From positions 2,993,001-3,057,000 of the forward strand of contig JAGFBZ010000289.1 in NCBI GenBank assembly GCA_018398805.1: a DNA stretch of 64,000 nt. Reading direction: 5' to 3'. The number at the start of each line of letters is the position of its first letter. Position 1 is the first letter of the stretch. Below the pieces are notes generated by a model. It saw only the letters and a list, made by a program, of their open reading frames with translations. It was not told the origin of the DNA and did no database searches. This document shows, in pieces, positions 11,101 through 24,037 of the stretch. Source of the stretch: Hirundichthys speculiger. Taxonomy: Eukaryota; Chordata; Actinopteri; Beloniformes; Exocoetidae. The position numbers and the translations under genes were made by a program.

Positions 11101-13340
11101 TTATTTTGGTGGACTGTAATTACATTAATCAGTCAGTGTCTGCATCTGCACTTGTTTACCCGTGCAGCAGTCTGCATGGGCATGTATGTGGGCAACATAC
11201 TGAAGCAGCCGGCGAGTCATTGGATTTTGCAGATCAATGGCTGCTGGTCAATAGATGGCTGAGTGCTTTTCAACGATCACCCCGTCCAAGCACCCTTCCC
11301 TTTTTCCAGCAGCCAGGAAAGGAGGTCACATTCACAAATTTCTCTCACGCAGGCACGCTGGATTAGCCGATGCACTCAGGCCGTGGTGGAGTTCTGGACC
11401 AGAGTGGGAGCTTTCTCCTCATCATGTGAGGCAGACTGGCTGAGACAGCAGAGGAAGGCAAGACAGGAGGGGGGAAAAGAGGATTTGAGAGAGAGTTGGG
11501 AGGCTTGACGAAATAAAAACTGGCGAGGGTGAAAAGAAAACAGAGAACACTGGATTCTTAATTTTACTGAGAGTGATTTGCAGAAGAGTCAGGCCAAAGT
11601 GAGCTGTGTCTAACTGTGAGGGCCAGTCTCTGCTGGTCAGAGAAGTAAAAGAAGGGTTGTGACTTTGGCTGCACTTGTCGGTTCATTGTATTGTCAAATC
11701 TGCGTGTGAACACTTCGGTTCAAGAGTGTGTAATATTGTTCCCAACAGGACGGAACCAAATTCATACAGCACTGCTGTGCAAAAGCGACAGAGTCTGCTG
11801 CAGCACTAACACTCCAACATGTTCGTATACATGTCACATCCGTGGGTAATATTTTATAAGGGCGTTGTGTGGGGGGCAACCATTATTCTTGATTTATGGA
11901 TGAGTGACTTTAACCCAGTTAAAATATTCATGTGAAATGAGAAGGAAGCGTGTGTTCTCAAACTACTTTTTTCAAGGAATATTTGGGTCAGATGTAGAAT
12001 TTATAGAATGTAAAACTCTCCATATTTGCCAGGAATATTCAAATGTTTAGATTTTCTCTGTACTTGCATTACTAGAAAAACTATCCATCTGGGAAGTCAG
12101 CAGCTGCAATAGTGTGAGACAACATTGAAAAAAAAAAAAAACACACACCTGTGCAGATCAGGTTAGTTGCATCGTTCCAACAGAACCAGTGGCTTCACCT
12201 GTATGATGTCATTGTGGTTTAAGACCAGGAAAAAAAGGCTTCTCAGAGAAAATGAGAAAAACCAAGCTATTACCAGCAGACCTATATATGTAAACAGGAT
12301 AGCCTCCAGTTTTAAAGAAGCCATGCAAATCTGATTTGAATGTGCAGAACAGTGTTAAAGTAGCTGTGTGTTGTGCATACAGCAGCCCTCCTCTGATGTA
12401 ATTTCCTTTGTGACAGACAAAACTGAGTATTTTTATGTGGCTTCCAGTCATGGAACTAAAGGAGGGTGGAGGAGGCGCCGTCTACTGATGCATAATTGAC
12501 CTCTGGATGTGGGGGAACAGTCTGGTTCGTGTGTATGTGTCTTTCTGAAAAGACGCAAGATCTCTGATTCATATCAAAAGGCAGTAAAAGTGGGTTCGCA
12601 TGAATCAAGCTGTTTTTTTTTTTTCTTGATCATCTGACAACAGCAGGGTCGCGTGCACATATGTAAGCATGGGTCCTCTTTGTCTCTCCGTCTCCTTCCT
12701 TTCTGGGTGACAGCAGCAGGAATGTGTGTGTTGGTTCCAGGCCAGTGCTTGAGAGTGAGAGCAGAGGTGGTGCTGCGTGTATGTGTGGGTGTTGTTTGTC
12801 ACGGCAACGGAAGAAGAGCCAAAGACAAACGTCCAAAGAGATCAAGGTAGATCAAGGTTAAAGTGTGTGTGTGTGAGCAGGCTCCAGGGTCTTTTTGTGT
12901 GTGTGTGTTTAAAGTGATTAACCTAGCATATTTCTGAGCATCAGTGGTGCTCAGTGGTGGTGCATCAGTCTCAGTGGAAACTCTTGGTTGTTGGTAGAAA
13001 GCTAAATTTAGTTCTAAAGTTAAACTGCTTGGCGACTCAGTTCTTAATTCTTCCTCTTCTTCTGTCTTTCGGTTTTTTGCCACAGCGGATCACCTGTTTG
13101 CACGTGCAAATCTTTGCCACCTCCAGCTCTATTCCCTGTCTCTTGGTCAGGTAAGCACCATCTCCAAGCCATGTAGAAGTGCTGGTCTCAGTACCGTCTC
13201 ATAAGCCTTTTTATTTACTTTCACTGCTCCCTTTTTGCTATAGATAACTAACTAACTCCAGACACTCTTCTTCACTCACTGCTTGTCTGCACTTTTTTCT
13301 TCACCTCATGTCCACACTGCCAGTAAGAGGTGAAGAAGAC
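6560..13340. other. Likely 3' UTR tail and intergenic DNA without a recognised gene
   Basis: AT-rich single-copy-looking sequence. Contents worth noting are a T run (about 7490-7513), a C run (9113-9127), A runs near 9670 and 9755, and TG-rich stretches around 12720-12910. Open frames are under 120 codons, lack family signatures and often cross homopolymers. I see no supported coding exon here. Confidence 0.5.
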
Positions 13341-13354
13341 AGAACAGGCAGGGT

Positions 13355-13399
13355 CAAGTGAGTGGAGAACAGGTGGAGAATAGTGTCTGGGGTTATTAC
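13355..13399 (+). repeat. 45-bp inverted repeat, left copy
   Basis: An exact reverse complement of this 45-base segment lies at 14528-14572. The two copies enclose a degenerate Tc1/mariner relic. Homology stops abruptly at both ends of the match. Confidence 0.9.
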
Positions 13400-13420
13400 T
13401 CAAGGGGTCACCCAGTCCCA

Positions 13421-14427
13421 AGGCCAGATAAACGGGGTAGAATTGTGTCAGAAATTCAAACTGAACATCAGAATTTGAAAGAGGGGATTTTAGTGGCTTT
13501 GAACGTGGCATGGTTGTTGGTGCCAGACGGGCAGGTCTGAAGTAGTTCAGAAACTGCTGATCTGCTGGGATTTTCACACACAGTCACCTTGGGTTTACAG
13601 AGAATGGTCCAAAAAAGAGATGATGTCCAGTGAGTGGCAGTTGTGTTAATGAAAATGCCCTGTTGATGTCATAGGTCAGAAGAAAATGAGCAGATTGGTT
13701 CAAGATGATTGAAAGAATGCACAACAGTTGAAACCTTGAAGCAGATGGGCTACAGCAGCAGAAGATCACACCAGGTGCCGCTCCTGTCAGCTAAGAACAG
13801 GAAACTGAGGCTACAATTTGCACCAGCTTACCAAATTTGGACAACAGAATAATGAAAACATGTTACCCGGTCTGATGACCCTCCATTTCAGCTCCAGCAT
13901 TCAGATGGTATCAAAGCATGGATCCATCCTGCCTTGTATCAGTGGTTCAGGCTGTTGGTGGTGGTGTAATGCACGATATATTTTTTGTCACACTTTGGAC
14001 CCCTTAGTACCAATTGAGCATTGTTTAAACGCCATAGTCTACCTGAGTGTTGATGCTTACTCTGTCCATCCCTTAATGACCACAGTGTACCCATCTTCTG
14101 ATGGTTAGCTCCAGCAGAAAAATGCACCAGATCATGACGCTCAAATAATCTCAAACTACTAGTTTACTGGACTCCAATGCCCTCCACAGTCACCAGAGCT
14201 CAACAGAGCACCCTTTAGATGTGGTGGAATGGGAGTGTTCCATTATGGATGTGCAGCCGACAAATATGCAGCAACTGCATGACACTATCACACCAATATG
14301 GAACAAAATCTCTTGAGGAATGTTTCCAACACCCTACTGAATCTATGCCATGAAGAATTAAGGCAGTTCTGAAGGTAAACAGAGGTCCAACCTGGTACTA
14401 GTGAAGGTATACCTAATAAAGTGCCCG
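13421..14427 (+). pseudogene. Degenerate Tc1/mariner transposase relic
   Basis: The segment matches a common fish Tc1-like element. It includes transposase-derived text equivalent to the helix-turn-helix and DDE regions (CAGAAACTGCTGATCTGCTGGG, the acagcagcagaagatcacacc region, and the ccacagtcaccagagctcaacagagcacc region that normally encodes the PDLNPIEH motif). The terminal GGTATACCTAATAAAGTGCC at 14405-14424 is its 3' inverted repeat. Deletions and stops break every frame. Confidence 0.8.
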
Positions 14428-14447
14428 ATGTGAGTATGTGTGTTTAT

Positions 14448-14524
14448 ATACTATATTGCCAAAAGTATTTGCTTCACTCATACAAATGATCACATTCAGA
14501 TGTTCCAATCACTTCCATGGCCAT
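14448..14524 (+). mobile_element. Second Tc1-like element, 5' terminal fragment
   Basis: It begins with the terminal repeat CTATATTGCCAAAAGTATTT and continues into the subterminal region (gttccaatcacttccatggcc) known from a different fish Tc1-like family. Only the 5' end remains; the sequence changes abruptly at 14525 into the right copy of the 45-bp inverted repeat. Confidence 0.65.
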
Positions 14525-14527
14525 ATG

Positions 14528-14572
14528 GTAATAACCCCAGACACTATTCTCCACCTGTTCTCCACTCACTTG
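14528..14572 (-). repeat. 45-bp inverted repeat, right copy
   Basis: Perfect reverse complement of 13355-13399. The sequence after it (to about 14700) ends in a LINE-like tail (ttgaatttccctttatgggataaataaag). Confidence 0.9.
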
Positions 14573-14703
14573 TATTATGCCTGCTACCTGGTTGGGATAT
14601 TCCATGTCTGCTTTGCCTGCCAGCATCTTTATAAAAAAAAAAGAGAGCCCTTGCTACATTGAATTTCCCTTTATGGGATAAATAAAGTATTTTTCATTTA
14701 ATT

Positions 14704-14928
14704 TCATTTATTTTTCATCTTACACCCTGCTGTGATGTGCTGCAGTGTTTCAGGGGCGTCTTTGCACAGCCTGCATCTGTGGTCCTGTCCGGCATGGTAG
14801 ACCTTGGCCTCTGTAGATCTTATGTTGAGAGCCTGTTCTTGTGCAGCCGTGATCAGTGCCCCTGGGCTGTCTTTTTCCAGCCATGTTTTTCTGATGTCAG
14901 CCACCTCATCAATTTGGCGGTGGTACAT
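14704..14928 (-). pseudogene. Non-LTR retrotransposon (LINE) C-terminal fragment
   Basis: The minus-strand frame reads WLEKDSPGALITAAQEQALN, then KVYHAGQDHRCRLCKDAPET and LQHITAGCKM. The CX2CX8HX4C cysteine-histidine cluster following the reverse transcriptase is typical of R2/NeSL-type and related LINEs. The rest of the element is missing, so this is a truncated relic. Confidence 0.65.
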
Positions 14929-15066
14929 GCCATACAGGAGCTTGTCCTTCCATGATAACCCCCCCAGGTTCCTTTTTCATGCTGGGTTTCAGTTACTTGA
15001 GGCTTTCACTTAGCAGGTCATCAGTTGGGTCATCTTCTTGATGTGTTCCTGTGTTCCAGGAGCATG

Positions 15067-15541
<475 letters not shown>

Positions 15542-15609
<68 letters not shown>
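15542..15609. repeat. (TA)n microsatellite, right half
   Basis: About 34 TA units directly following the MITE, most simply the continuation of the array at 15073-15174. Confidence 0.97.
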
Positions 15610-15612
<3 letters not shown>

Positions 15613-16727
15613 GTATACTTCAGCTGTTAATGTGTGTATATGACCCATATGTGTCAGAGGTTTCAGCCCACTTTCATCCAAACCCTCCACTCGAATGTTA
15701 AGATGCGTTTATTATAGTCATGGAGGTTCCAGTCTGTTGCTCACGTTGGGGCTCGCAGTGTGAATATTAAGACTGTGTCACAGACACACAACAATGCGAG
15801 GTCATGACACAACAAGGTAGATTGATGCAGCTGTGTGTGTGAGCTCATGTCAGTTGCACTCAGGCAAAATGTAGTTGATTGTTCCTGCTGCTGTGTACAA
15901 CAAAAGCATTTGTGTTTGTGAACATGCGTGTGCCTCAGGGGAGACAACCTCCACAGCAGCAAATACATAAAATTCATGTGTAGTTTGTCTTTTGATGTTG
16001 ATGTTCTCCCTTCTAGTGAATGTTTCTTGTATGCACATGTGAAACATGCAGTGTGTTCAGGTTGACTGTTCGGTGATAATATAATCAACCCATGTGAACA
16101 AAGGCAGACACATAATTAAGTGCTTGCTGCTGTAAAACAGTGGACGGTGTATAGTGGACTGCACATGAACGCTCCGTTCACATCCTGCCCACCTGCAACA
16201 GGCTGATCAAATATTGAAATTTGCAACTGGCTCATCAAATATTTATAGTCGCCACAGGGCTGTGAAGTACTCATATTAGTTGAGTGGTTTGCCAAGAGAT
16301 CAAAAGTTTCTTCCTGCTAAACTAGTGAAATCTTCAATGGAAAACTGAATCCTTTTGGCTTACTTTTTCACTTTCATGATAACAAGAAGGGAATTATATT
16401 CTTTAGCTCTAATCTATGCAGCCAGCAGATTCACATTATATAATCAAGACAAAATAAAAGCAGCTATGACAAAAAAAACATAATTATTCATTGCATGCTC
16501 AGCTATCCAACCAGTTTATTATATTAACATTTAAAAATGTGTGTACCTTTTGATCTATCATGACAGTTATGCAACTACATTTCTGTGTATGTATATTCAT
16601 TTCATTATTTAAAAACCAGAGTAACACCAACTACTCATTCAAACCCCCTGAGTACCCCATTTGCAAATGATGAATTCAGTAAGTTTCTATCCCCTGTTCC
16701 CTCTATAAATACAGGGTCAATTTTGGT

Positions 16728-17540
16728 TCAATTCAATTCAATTCAATTCAATTTTATTTATATAGCGTCTGTTACAATGACAATTGTCTCTAGGCGCTTT
16801 ACAGAGACCCAGAGCATGACCCCTGAGCAAATATCATCAACTAAGATTATATAATTAAATCCAATCAATGATAATGGCAGGTAAAAAAACTCCCACGTAG
16901 GGAGAAAAAAAACCTTTATACCAAACAGTGGCAAGGAAAAACCCACTTTAAAGGAAGAAACCTTGAGCAGGACCTGGATCATATGGGGGACCTTCCTGCC
17001 GAAGGCCAGCCGGGTAGAGAAAGAAAAGAGGGGAGACAGGACAGAGAGAGGATGGAGGACAGAGAGAGGAGAGACAAAATGACTAAATACAATGACCATA
17101 TACATAAACAGATGGAGGCAGCAGCACTGGGATGAGATGGCCAGAGGACCAGGTCGCTGATCACCACGCCAGTCGGCACCCAAACACAAGTGGAGGAGAA
17201 CCCCGGGATGGACAGAGGATGGAACTGCAAGCATGCAACCCAGGAAACTCTGGCCTGCAAATACACAAAGAGAAAAGGGGGCAGAAACAGCACAACAAAC
17301 ACAGGAAAGCAAAGAAAATGGAGCACAGTTTCAGTAACAGGGTGCTCCCCATAATTATAATGAGCTGAGGAGGAGGAAGGGAGAAGAAAGGGAAGAAAAA
17401 GGAGAAGAGCAGTGGAGACACCATCAGAGAATGTTGGTGTCCCCTGTAGCGTAGGCCTTTAGCAGCATAGCTATGACGAAGCTGTGTAAGACGAGATACT
17501 CTAGTTACTACTACAACTATAGTTATAACTTTAGCCCTAC
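16728..17540. repeat. Teleost interspersed repeat starting (TTCAA)n-TTTTATTTATATAGCG
   Basis: It begins with a TTCAA pentamer array and the TTTATTTATATAGCG motif, then has 'ctaggcgctttacagagacc', 'ggcaaggaaaaaccca' and 'ggaagaaaccttgagcaggacc'. These phrases are found in a very abundant fish interspersed repeat. The right boundary is approximate. Open frames on both strands here are not genes. Confidence 0.7.
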
Positions 17541-18219
17541 ACACTATAGATTAACTAACTGTAGGCTTTACTGAACAGAAATGTTTTCAATTTAGTTTTA
17601 AAAATGGAGATAGTATCAGCCTCCTTAACCCAAACTCCAGTACTCCAGTTCTCCAGTACATGTGGTCTGTTTGCCTTCAAAGGCAGCTGGATTCTTGTGA
17701 AAATAGCAAAATAGAATCAGAACAATTCATATTTCCAGGCTCCAAGCTGTCCATTTTCTGTCAAAGCATGAAAGCTTGCCCCAGTCAGCACCAGGCTTGG
17801 TTTTAGGAGTAAAAATGCTCAACAATGAAGGCTTCCTTTCACTGACTTGCTCTGGACTCAGACCTTACCTGTAGCGCTCTGCTGGTCTACATGTCTCAAG
17901 TTTGCAAAATGTTTTGGAAAAATTACAGAGACTTTGAAGAGCTGGCCATCTACAGTACATAATATCAAAAAATTAAAAAAAATTCAGAGAATCAGGAGTA
18001 TCTGTGCACAAGGGTCAAGGCCGAAGGTCAAAACTGCATGCATGTGATCTTCGAGCCCTGAGGCGGCACTGCATTGAAAAGAGCTATGATTCTCTTCTGG
18101 ACATCACTGCATGGGTTCAGGAACACTTCCAGAATTCACTGTCTGAGAAAACAGCTCACCATGCAATCCAAAAAAAGGTTTATCATGCAAAGAAGAAGCC
18201 ATTTGTGAACATGATCCAG

Positions 18220-18375
18220 CAGGGCCGTCGCAAGGGGGGGGCGAAAGGGGGCGGTCGCCCAGGGCCCCGCGCAAAGAAGGGCCTCACACTTGCAATAGGT
18301 CAATAGGTTATCCTGAAAAGGGCCTTGCATCTCAAGTCTGCCCCGGGCCCCGCCCCCCCCCTTGCGACGGCCCTG
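18220..18375. mobile_element. hAT-type MITE, 156 bp
   Basis: Terminal inverted repeats CAGGGCCGTCGCAAGGGGGG and CCCCCCTTGCGACGGCCCTG are flanked by perfect 8-bp direct repeats TGATCCAG (18212-18219 and 18376-18383). It is GC-rich in an AT-rich neighbourhood and sits inside a Tc1 transposase relic. Confidence 0.92.
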
Positions 18376-18989
18376 TGATCCAGAATTGCTGCTGTCTTCT
18401 CTGGGCCAAAGCTCACTTAAAATGGTCTGAGGCAAAATGGAAAACTGTTCTGTGATCAGATTAATCAAAATTTGATATTCTTTTTGGAAACCATGGGCAC
18501 CGTGTCCTGTGGACTAAAGAGGAGGGTTACCATCCAGCTTGTTATCAGCGGACAGTTCAAAAGCCTGCATCTCTGATGGTATGGGGTTACATTTGTGTCT
18601 ATGGCATGGGCAGCTGAAACATCTGGAAAGGCTCTATCAATGATCAAGAGTACATGGAGCTTTTAGAGCAACACATGCTCCCATCCAGACAGCATTCTCT
18701 TTCAGGGAGGGCCTTGCATATTTGGGGAAGACAATGCTAAACCACATATTGTATCTATCGCCACAACATGGCTTCACAGGAGAAAAGTCCGGGTGCTGAA
18801 CTGGTCTACCAGCAGTCCAGACCTTTCACCAATAGAAAACATTTGGTGCACCATGAAATGAAAAATCCTATAGTAAACATCACTCTTTTCCAACATTTTT
18901 GAGAGCCATCAAAATCAAAATGAGCTAATGTTTTCCATGAAATAGTAAAATGTCTCAGTTTCAACATCTGATAAATTCTTTATGTTCTA

Positions 18990-19425
18990 CTGGGAACTAG
19001 AAAAGCACTCGGAGAGCGCAGACCTCCGCCAAGCACAACAATTCCCCCATATAGCGATTTACAGATTGCAATAAAATCTGGCCTTCTGGATCAGATCCAG
19101 ATCAGCCTTTGAAATTTGATAGAGGTTCCCATTGTCAATCCCTGAGTCAAATTTTCATGAGTTTTGGCAATAATTAACGGAGATATTGAGAAAAAAAATA
19201 TTTGGCCACATTGACCGCAATGTTATCGAAAATTTGAAAGTGATCCAGGATCCAGCATTTCTTCTGGATCACACCCAAAATGAAATCAATTCTTCCTTTT
19301 CACATTTCTGACAACTCCTGAAAATTTCATCAAAATCCATCTATAACTTTTTGAGTTATCTTGAACACAGACAAACAGACAGATAAACGCCGGCAAAAAC
19401 ATAACCTCCTTGGCGGAAGTAATAA
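18990..19425 (+). repeat. LINE/SINE-like interspersed repeat inside the Tc1 relic
   Basis: Starts near 'gaaaagcactcggagagcgcagacctccgcc' and ends 'aacataacctccttggcggaagtaataa', phrases shared by an abundant fish retroposed repeat. The flanking Tc1 sequence is contiguous once it is removed. No coding capacity. Confidence 0.65.
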
Positions 19426-19515
19426 AATATGGGTTTATGGGATTTGCAAACCATTGCTTTCTGTTTATATTTTACGTTTTACACAGCTTCCCAACTTTTT
19501 TGGAATTGGTGTTAC

Positions 19516-22500
19516 ACTTTAATTGAAAGATGCCTGCACCTTTTTTTGTGGTTTCCTGAGTATTTTCCTGACATTTACACAACAACGGCCCCTAGATGAC
19601 TGATTGCCGGGTAGAGGATGCTCATGGGTAAGTTCCCATTCAAACTCTGATGTTGAACTTTATGTCACTTGAACCCCAGTTCCTTTAGTCCCAGAGTATA
19701 CCGTCTGTTTAAGTTGTTTGACGATTCAACATTTTCAATTTTATGTTCTTTCAGCTTGTTTCAGACTGTGCTGGGTGGCGGTTTAATTTCCATACAAAAA
19801 CTGGCATTTTCCTTTTATATGCAATACAAAAATGAAAAAAACTGTGGATCTGCAGGCTGCCTGAAAAACATACCACACAACCTGTTACAAGAATACATTT
19901 GGTTCTATACTGCCACTGAGATGTTTTCTAAATGGTGCAAAATTGCCAAATGTCCCCTTCAACATCCCAGTGCTTTTCTCAACGGGCACTTTGCTCTTTC
20001 AACAGTTTATTCATGCAAGGTGTTAGGTGCTGACTCACTTTCACCAACAGCAAGAAACATTTTCACTCTGCTGCTTTGCCAAGACATTTACCTCGGATTG
20101 TACTCGTACAAGTTTTTTTTTTTTTTTTTTATACATGACAGCTCTTTTAAAGTGAACTCACTGTTCCCTGACATAGTAACACAGGCAAGAAATGTAAGTT
20201 TTTGCCCGCTGCTGCATGCATTAATCATGGCTTCCATGCAAAATAGATTAGATCTCCAACTTCATTTCGTGGGTAAGAAGTTCATGGCTCACATGGCTCT
20301 GCAGCCCAGTCTGTCCAACTAAATGGAGTCCACCCAAACCAAGAAATGAAAAATCAGACAGTTTATGACATTATACCCCTTAATTTAGAGGGTTCAGTTG
20401 GAGGATATTACATTTCTTATCTGAGGGGGGCCGCAGAGACATGGTGGTCAATTAATATTAGATGAAGGCAGTGGAATAGGCAGCTTTTCTAATTTCTGCT
20501 CTTGTGTGTTTGGAGCCTGTATTTAAGTATATAATGTATCAACTTCCAGTCACAAATTGACTCAAGCATAAACACACTGTTCACAGAACTTTCACAGCCT
20601 TTACATCATTTTTTTTCTTTTACTGTGAACTGTTTGTAGCTACGTGTGCAGGAAGTGTGATGTGACATTGTTTTGTCTGTTCCTCTGTTTGTCTGCAGGA
20701 CATGGTTGACATACAAAGGACTCTCTCTGTGTTGTCTCCTTGTGTTTGCCATTTTTGGATATTTGTATGACAACACTAACCCGCATTTGTTTTCTCACAG
20801 AGTCTTGTCTTTGGTTTTGTTCACGCTCATTTGCCAGAAAAGCTGTGTTAGCATGCATCATGAATGAAGCTCCGAGAGAAGACATGGGTTTCTGTGTGTG
20901 AAAGGATTTGATGGATCTAGAGCTGTCATTTTTGTCGGGCGTAAATTTGACTGCAGAAGCAAAATTATGTCCCGTTGCTGCTGGAAATTGATGCAAAGCT
21001 GGTTTATATTTTATCACGTTCATGTATTATACATTTGAAAGGACCAAAGTTTGGTCTGTAGTGCCAACACCAGGGTGACACATGGAATGTTTTTCTGCTT
21101 CCTATAATGCCTTTTTTGGCAGGAGTTTTGTACAAGTTGAGATGCTTGTTCTTTTATTTTGAGAGCCTTTATCTGTATCTTTGGAGGTGTTTTACATTAG
21201 AGGCTGTCATTGACATTCTTTCTCCCTAAAGTATTGTTTTTATTAGCCAACTCTACTAACAAAAAAACTGTACACTTCAGACTGGTGCAGTTCATACATC
21301 AGCAACAAACGTGACTGCATCACTTCATGTTTCTTCCCAAAGTTTTCCTCTTCCCTCCCTCTCTTTTTTGGGCTAGATCCCATGACTTTGTCCATAGTGC
21401 ATTTGCACGCTGACATTTCTCATCTCTTTTCCTTGAGTTCAGTTTGGGTGACATTTATCTACCAACTTCAGACCAGAGCTCCCTATGCGCCCTACTTTCT
21501 CCCCTGTATAGCCATGTCATCATTTCTAGCTTCTTAATTACCTCCATCTGGGCCTTGATTCACACTGAATTTTTAATAAATTAACACTGATGTGAGTGAC
21601 AGTTACAAAGACTCCCACATAATAAATATGTGCTAAAGAAATAATAAAGGCTAAGCCAGCGTGCCTTTCCCCCTCAGGTACTGAACTGCTACAATTATTG
21701 CTGTAATAAACAACTAAACGTCAATTATGGCTCAACTTTAGAGGTTGGAAGGTTATCACAAGTGTCCAAAATGCCAGTTGAAGTTATACTAAGTGACTTG
21801 TTTTGTGCCTATTTTCTCTCCATCTAGGCCCCTGAAAGCAATCCTTTATTTCCTGCACCAACTGTAGTCCTGCATTATTCTGCATCACCTCTTAACACGT
21901 ATTATATCAGTCAGCCTTATCTCTGCAACACTAATCATTACTCCTTCATATATAATATGTTTTCCTCCTTACACTGTTTGACATCTGTGACATAAAGAGA
22001 TGAAGTGCTATCTTTTAACATTAATATTTTATGAAGTAATATAATCTCAGACACTCCTCTGTTTGTGACCAAGAGGACCGTCCACGAATAAACAGTTTGT
22101 GCAGCTCACAGATAGAATATATATATCTGTTTTACAGTATTTGAAACACCACATTTATACGTTGTATGTTCTCTCTTTCACCATAATGCACCATTAGTTA
22201 CTCATCTAGCAATCGCTTTCAGTGTGAGAAATCGATGAAGTGTTTCTGAAATATGCATAATTTGCATGGCTCAACAAAAGCTTTGAAGATTTCTTTTGGT
22301 TTTCAGCAGTGATCGTCTTCCATTCCATTCCACTGGCTGCACTTTCTTCATGTTTTCTTCAACTGTCCTTCCTCATGTAACTCCCGTGAGACTTTTCCAT
22401 GTCAAAGTTTAGTGCTTGGACAAATATTTTTATTCTAAATTACTCAAATTAATCAAATAATGCAAATGACAACCCAACCTCACAATAGAACGTGTAGTAG

Positions 22501-23592
22501 CAATATTGTGGTGGAGTATGAAGCCTGACATTCATTCAATTAGCTAGAGGTTACATGTTGGGTTATCAAAATATCCACTTATATTGCAGTTACCAGACTG
22601 CAATAACAGAATATAACTTTTTACTTAGATTGGATTAAGGGCAGCACTAAACTACACAACTTCTGATTTCATGTTCTCACTTTCAACTGCAGAGAGGAAA
22701 AGTATTTTACTGTCTACCTTATGGTTTTTATCTGACAGCTTTACTTGCTAGTTACTTTTCAAAGTAGTATTTTCTCAAAAGATGAGCTTATGAAATTTTG
22801 TGCAATTTACTAAAGAATGTGAAATGATTTGTATTAATTTTGCTTTACTTGAAACTGTCTTTGATAAATAAGACTTTTCTTGTAAAAAGTAGAAAAAAAA
22901 AAGTTCAAATTTCCACTGTTTCAAATGAATTTGCTGCTGTTCCTTTGGTTACTTTTGTTCACTTAGAGATTTGGAGAAAATAAACATTTTTAAGGAGTCT
23001 GGGATTAGAGATTATTAAATAAGATTTTCTGATTTAATAATTATAATTTTTGAGAAAATAACTACCAAACTTGTGGCACCATTCATATATTGGAGTTTGA
23101 CTTGTTGATTTCTACTTCCATCAATTACAAAAGAGAAATTATTTATCTTAATCTAAACTTTCAACACTGCTGAACTGGCCACAAACAATGATGAAGAAGT
23201 TGGGGACAGATGAAGGTGTCTGTTCACTGACTGGACCTGGAAAGTTAAAGACTCACCCCATCACGTGCTTTTGTCATCTTTTCATTTTTCTACTTTGCTC
23301 CCACTCGCCAATAAATATTCATTATATGTCGCTAGGGTTGGATGTCACAAAGTAAATTTTCTGACAGGTGTAAAACAAGATGACAAACACCCCCCATAAA
23401 TTCTTTAAGTTGAGGTATGCATAAGTCACCGGAATCTCAATTGCTCAGTCTCTCAATTACCAGAATTTTAGTACCATTGTATCACCTTCAAAGATGCTCT
23501 TTGTCCAGACACTGACTGGTCAGAGCTCTTTTTGGAGCACAAGGAGGACCTTCTCAATATTCAGTGGTTGGTCATAATGTAATGACTGATTA
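19516..23592. other. Intergenic DNA without a recognised gene
   Basis: AT-rich sequence with one long open frame (19669-20322), which starts at TTG, crosses a T run giving poly-Phe, and shows no family signature or splice context. No repeat family or RNA gene was recognised. Confidence 0.5.
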
Positions 23593-23600
23593 GTTTAGGT

Positions 23601-23909
23601 CAGTGGTGCGCAAACTGTGGTACGCCTACCACTGGTGGTACGCGAGTGCTCTCTGGTGGTACGCCTGAGAACGTCAGGACTTTCCACATTTTCATAAATC
23701 GGAAACATACAATGCATTATAAATACATTTCAAATGAAATTCAGGTAACAATAAATAACTACAATAAGGAATAAACATCTCTCCTGTGAATTTAAATCTA
23801 ATTGAGAAGGCATATATGGTTATATTTTAAAGTTGGTCATCATGGTGGTACTCAGAGAGCTGAACAGTTTCTCAGGTGGTACACAGTATTAAAAGTTTGA
23901 GAACCACTG
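23601..23909. mobile_element. hAT-type MITE, 309 bp (first of a pair)
   Basis: Ends CAGTGGTGCGCAAACTGTGG and AGTTTGAGAACCACTG form imperfect inverted repeats. The 8-bp flanks are GTTTAGGT (23593-23600) and GTTTAGAT (23910-23917), seven of eight matching. Confidence 0.88.
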
Positions 23910-23917
23910 GTTTAGAT

Positions 23918-23990
23918 CACTGGTTCTCAACTGGACCGAAAAGTGACCCATTTTCAGTGGGTCGTGGGCCTTTGCCTGGGGAAGGAAATG

Positions 23991-24037
<47 letters not shown>

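Larger units (their letters stand above)
17935..19515 (+). pseudogene. Tc1-like transposon relic with two nested insertions
   Basis: Transposase-derived sequence is recognisable (for example the stretch reading HDLRALRRHCIEKSYDSLLD, and EEKAAHHAIQ-like and ccgggtgctgaactgg segments). The 3' terminal part (cagcttcccaacttttttgg) is at about 19485-19503. Reading frames are broken. A 156-bp hAT MITE interrupts it at 18220-18375 and an unrelated repeat at about 18990-19425; the Tc1 sequence resumes after each. The left boundary is approximate. Confidence 0.8.

Noticed and set aside
16758..17544. Antisense Leu/Ser-rich frames of 115-184 codons
   Set aside because: They lie inside an abundant fish interspersed repeat and have no transposase or gene signature.
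19669..20322. 217-codon open frame in the gene desert
   Set aside because: It starts at TTG, includes a poly-Phe run from a T tract, has no recognisable domain and no splice or promoter context. A conservation search could reverse this.
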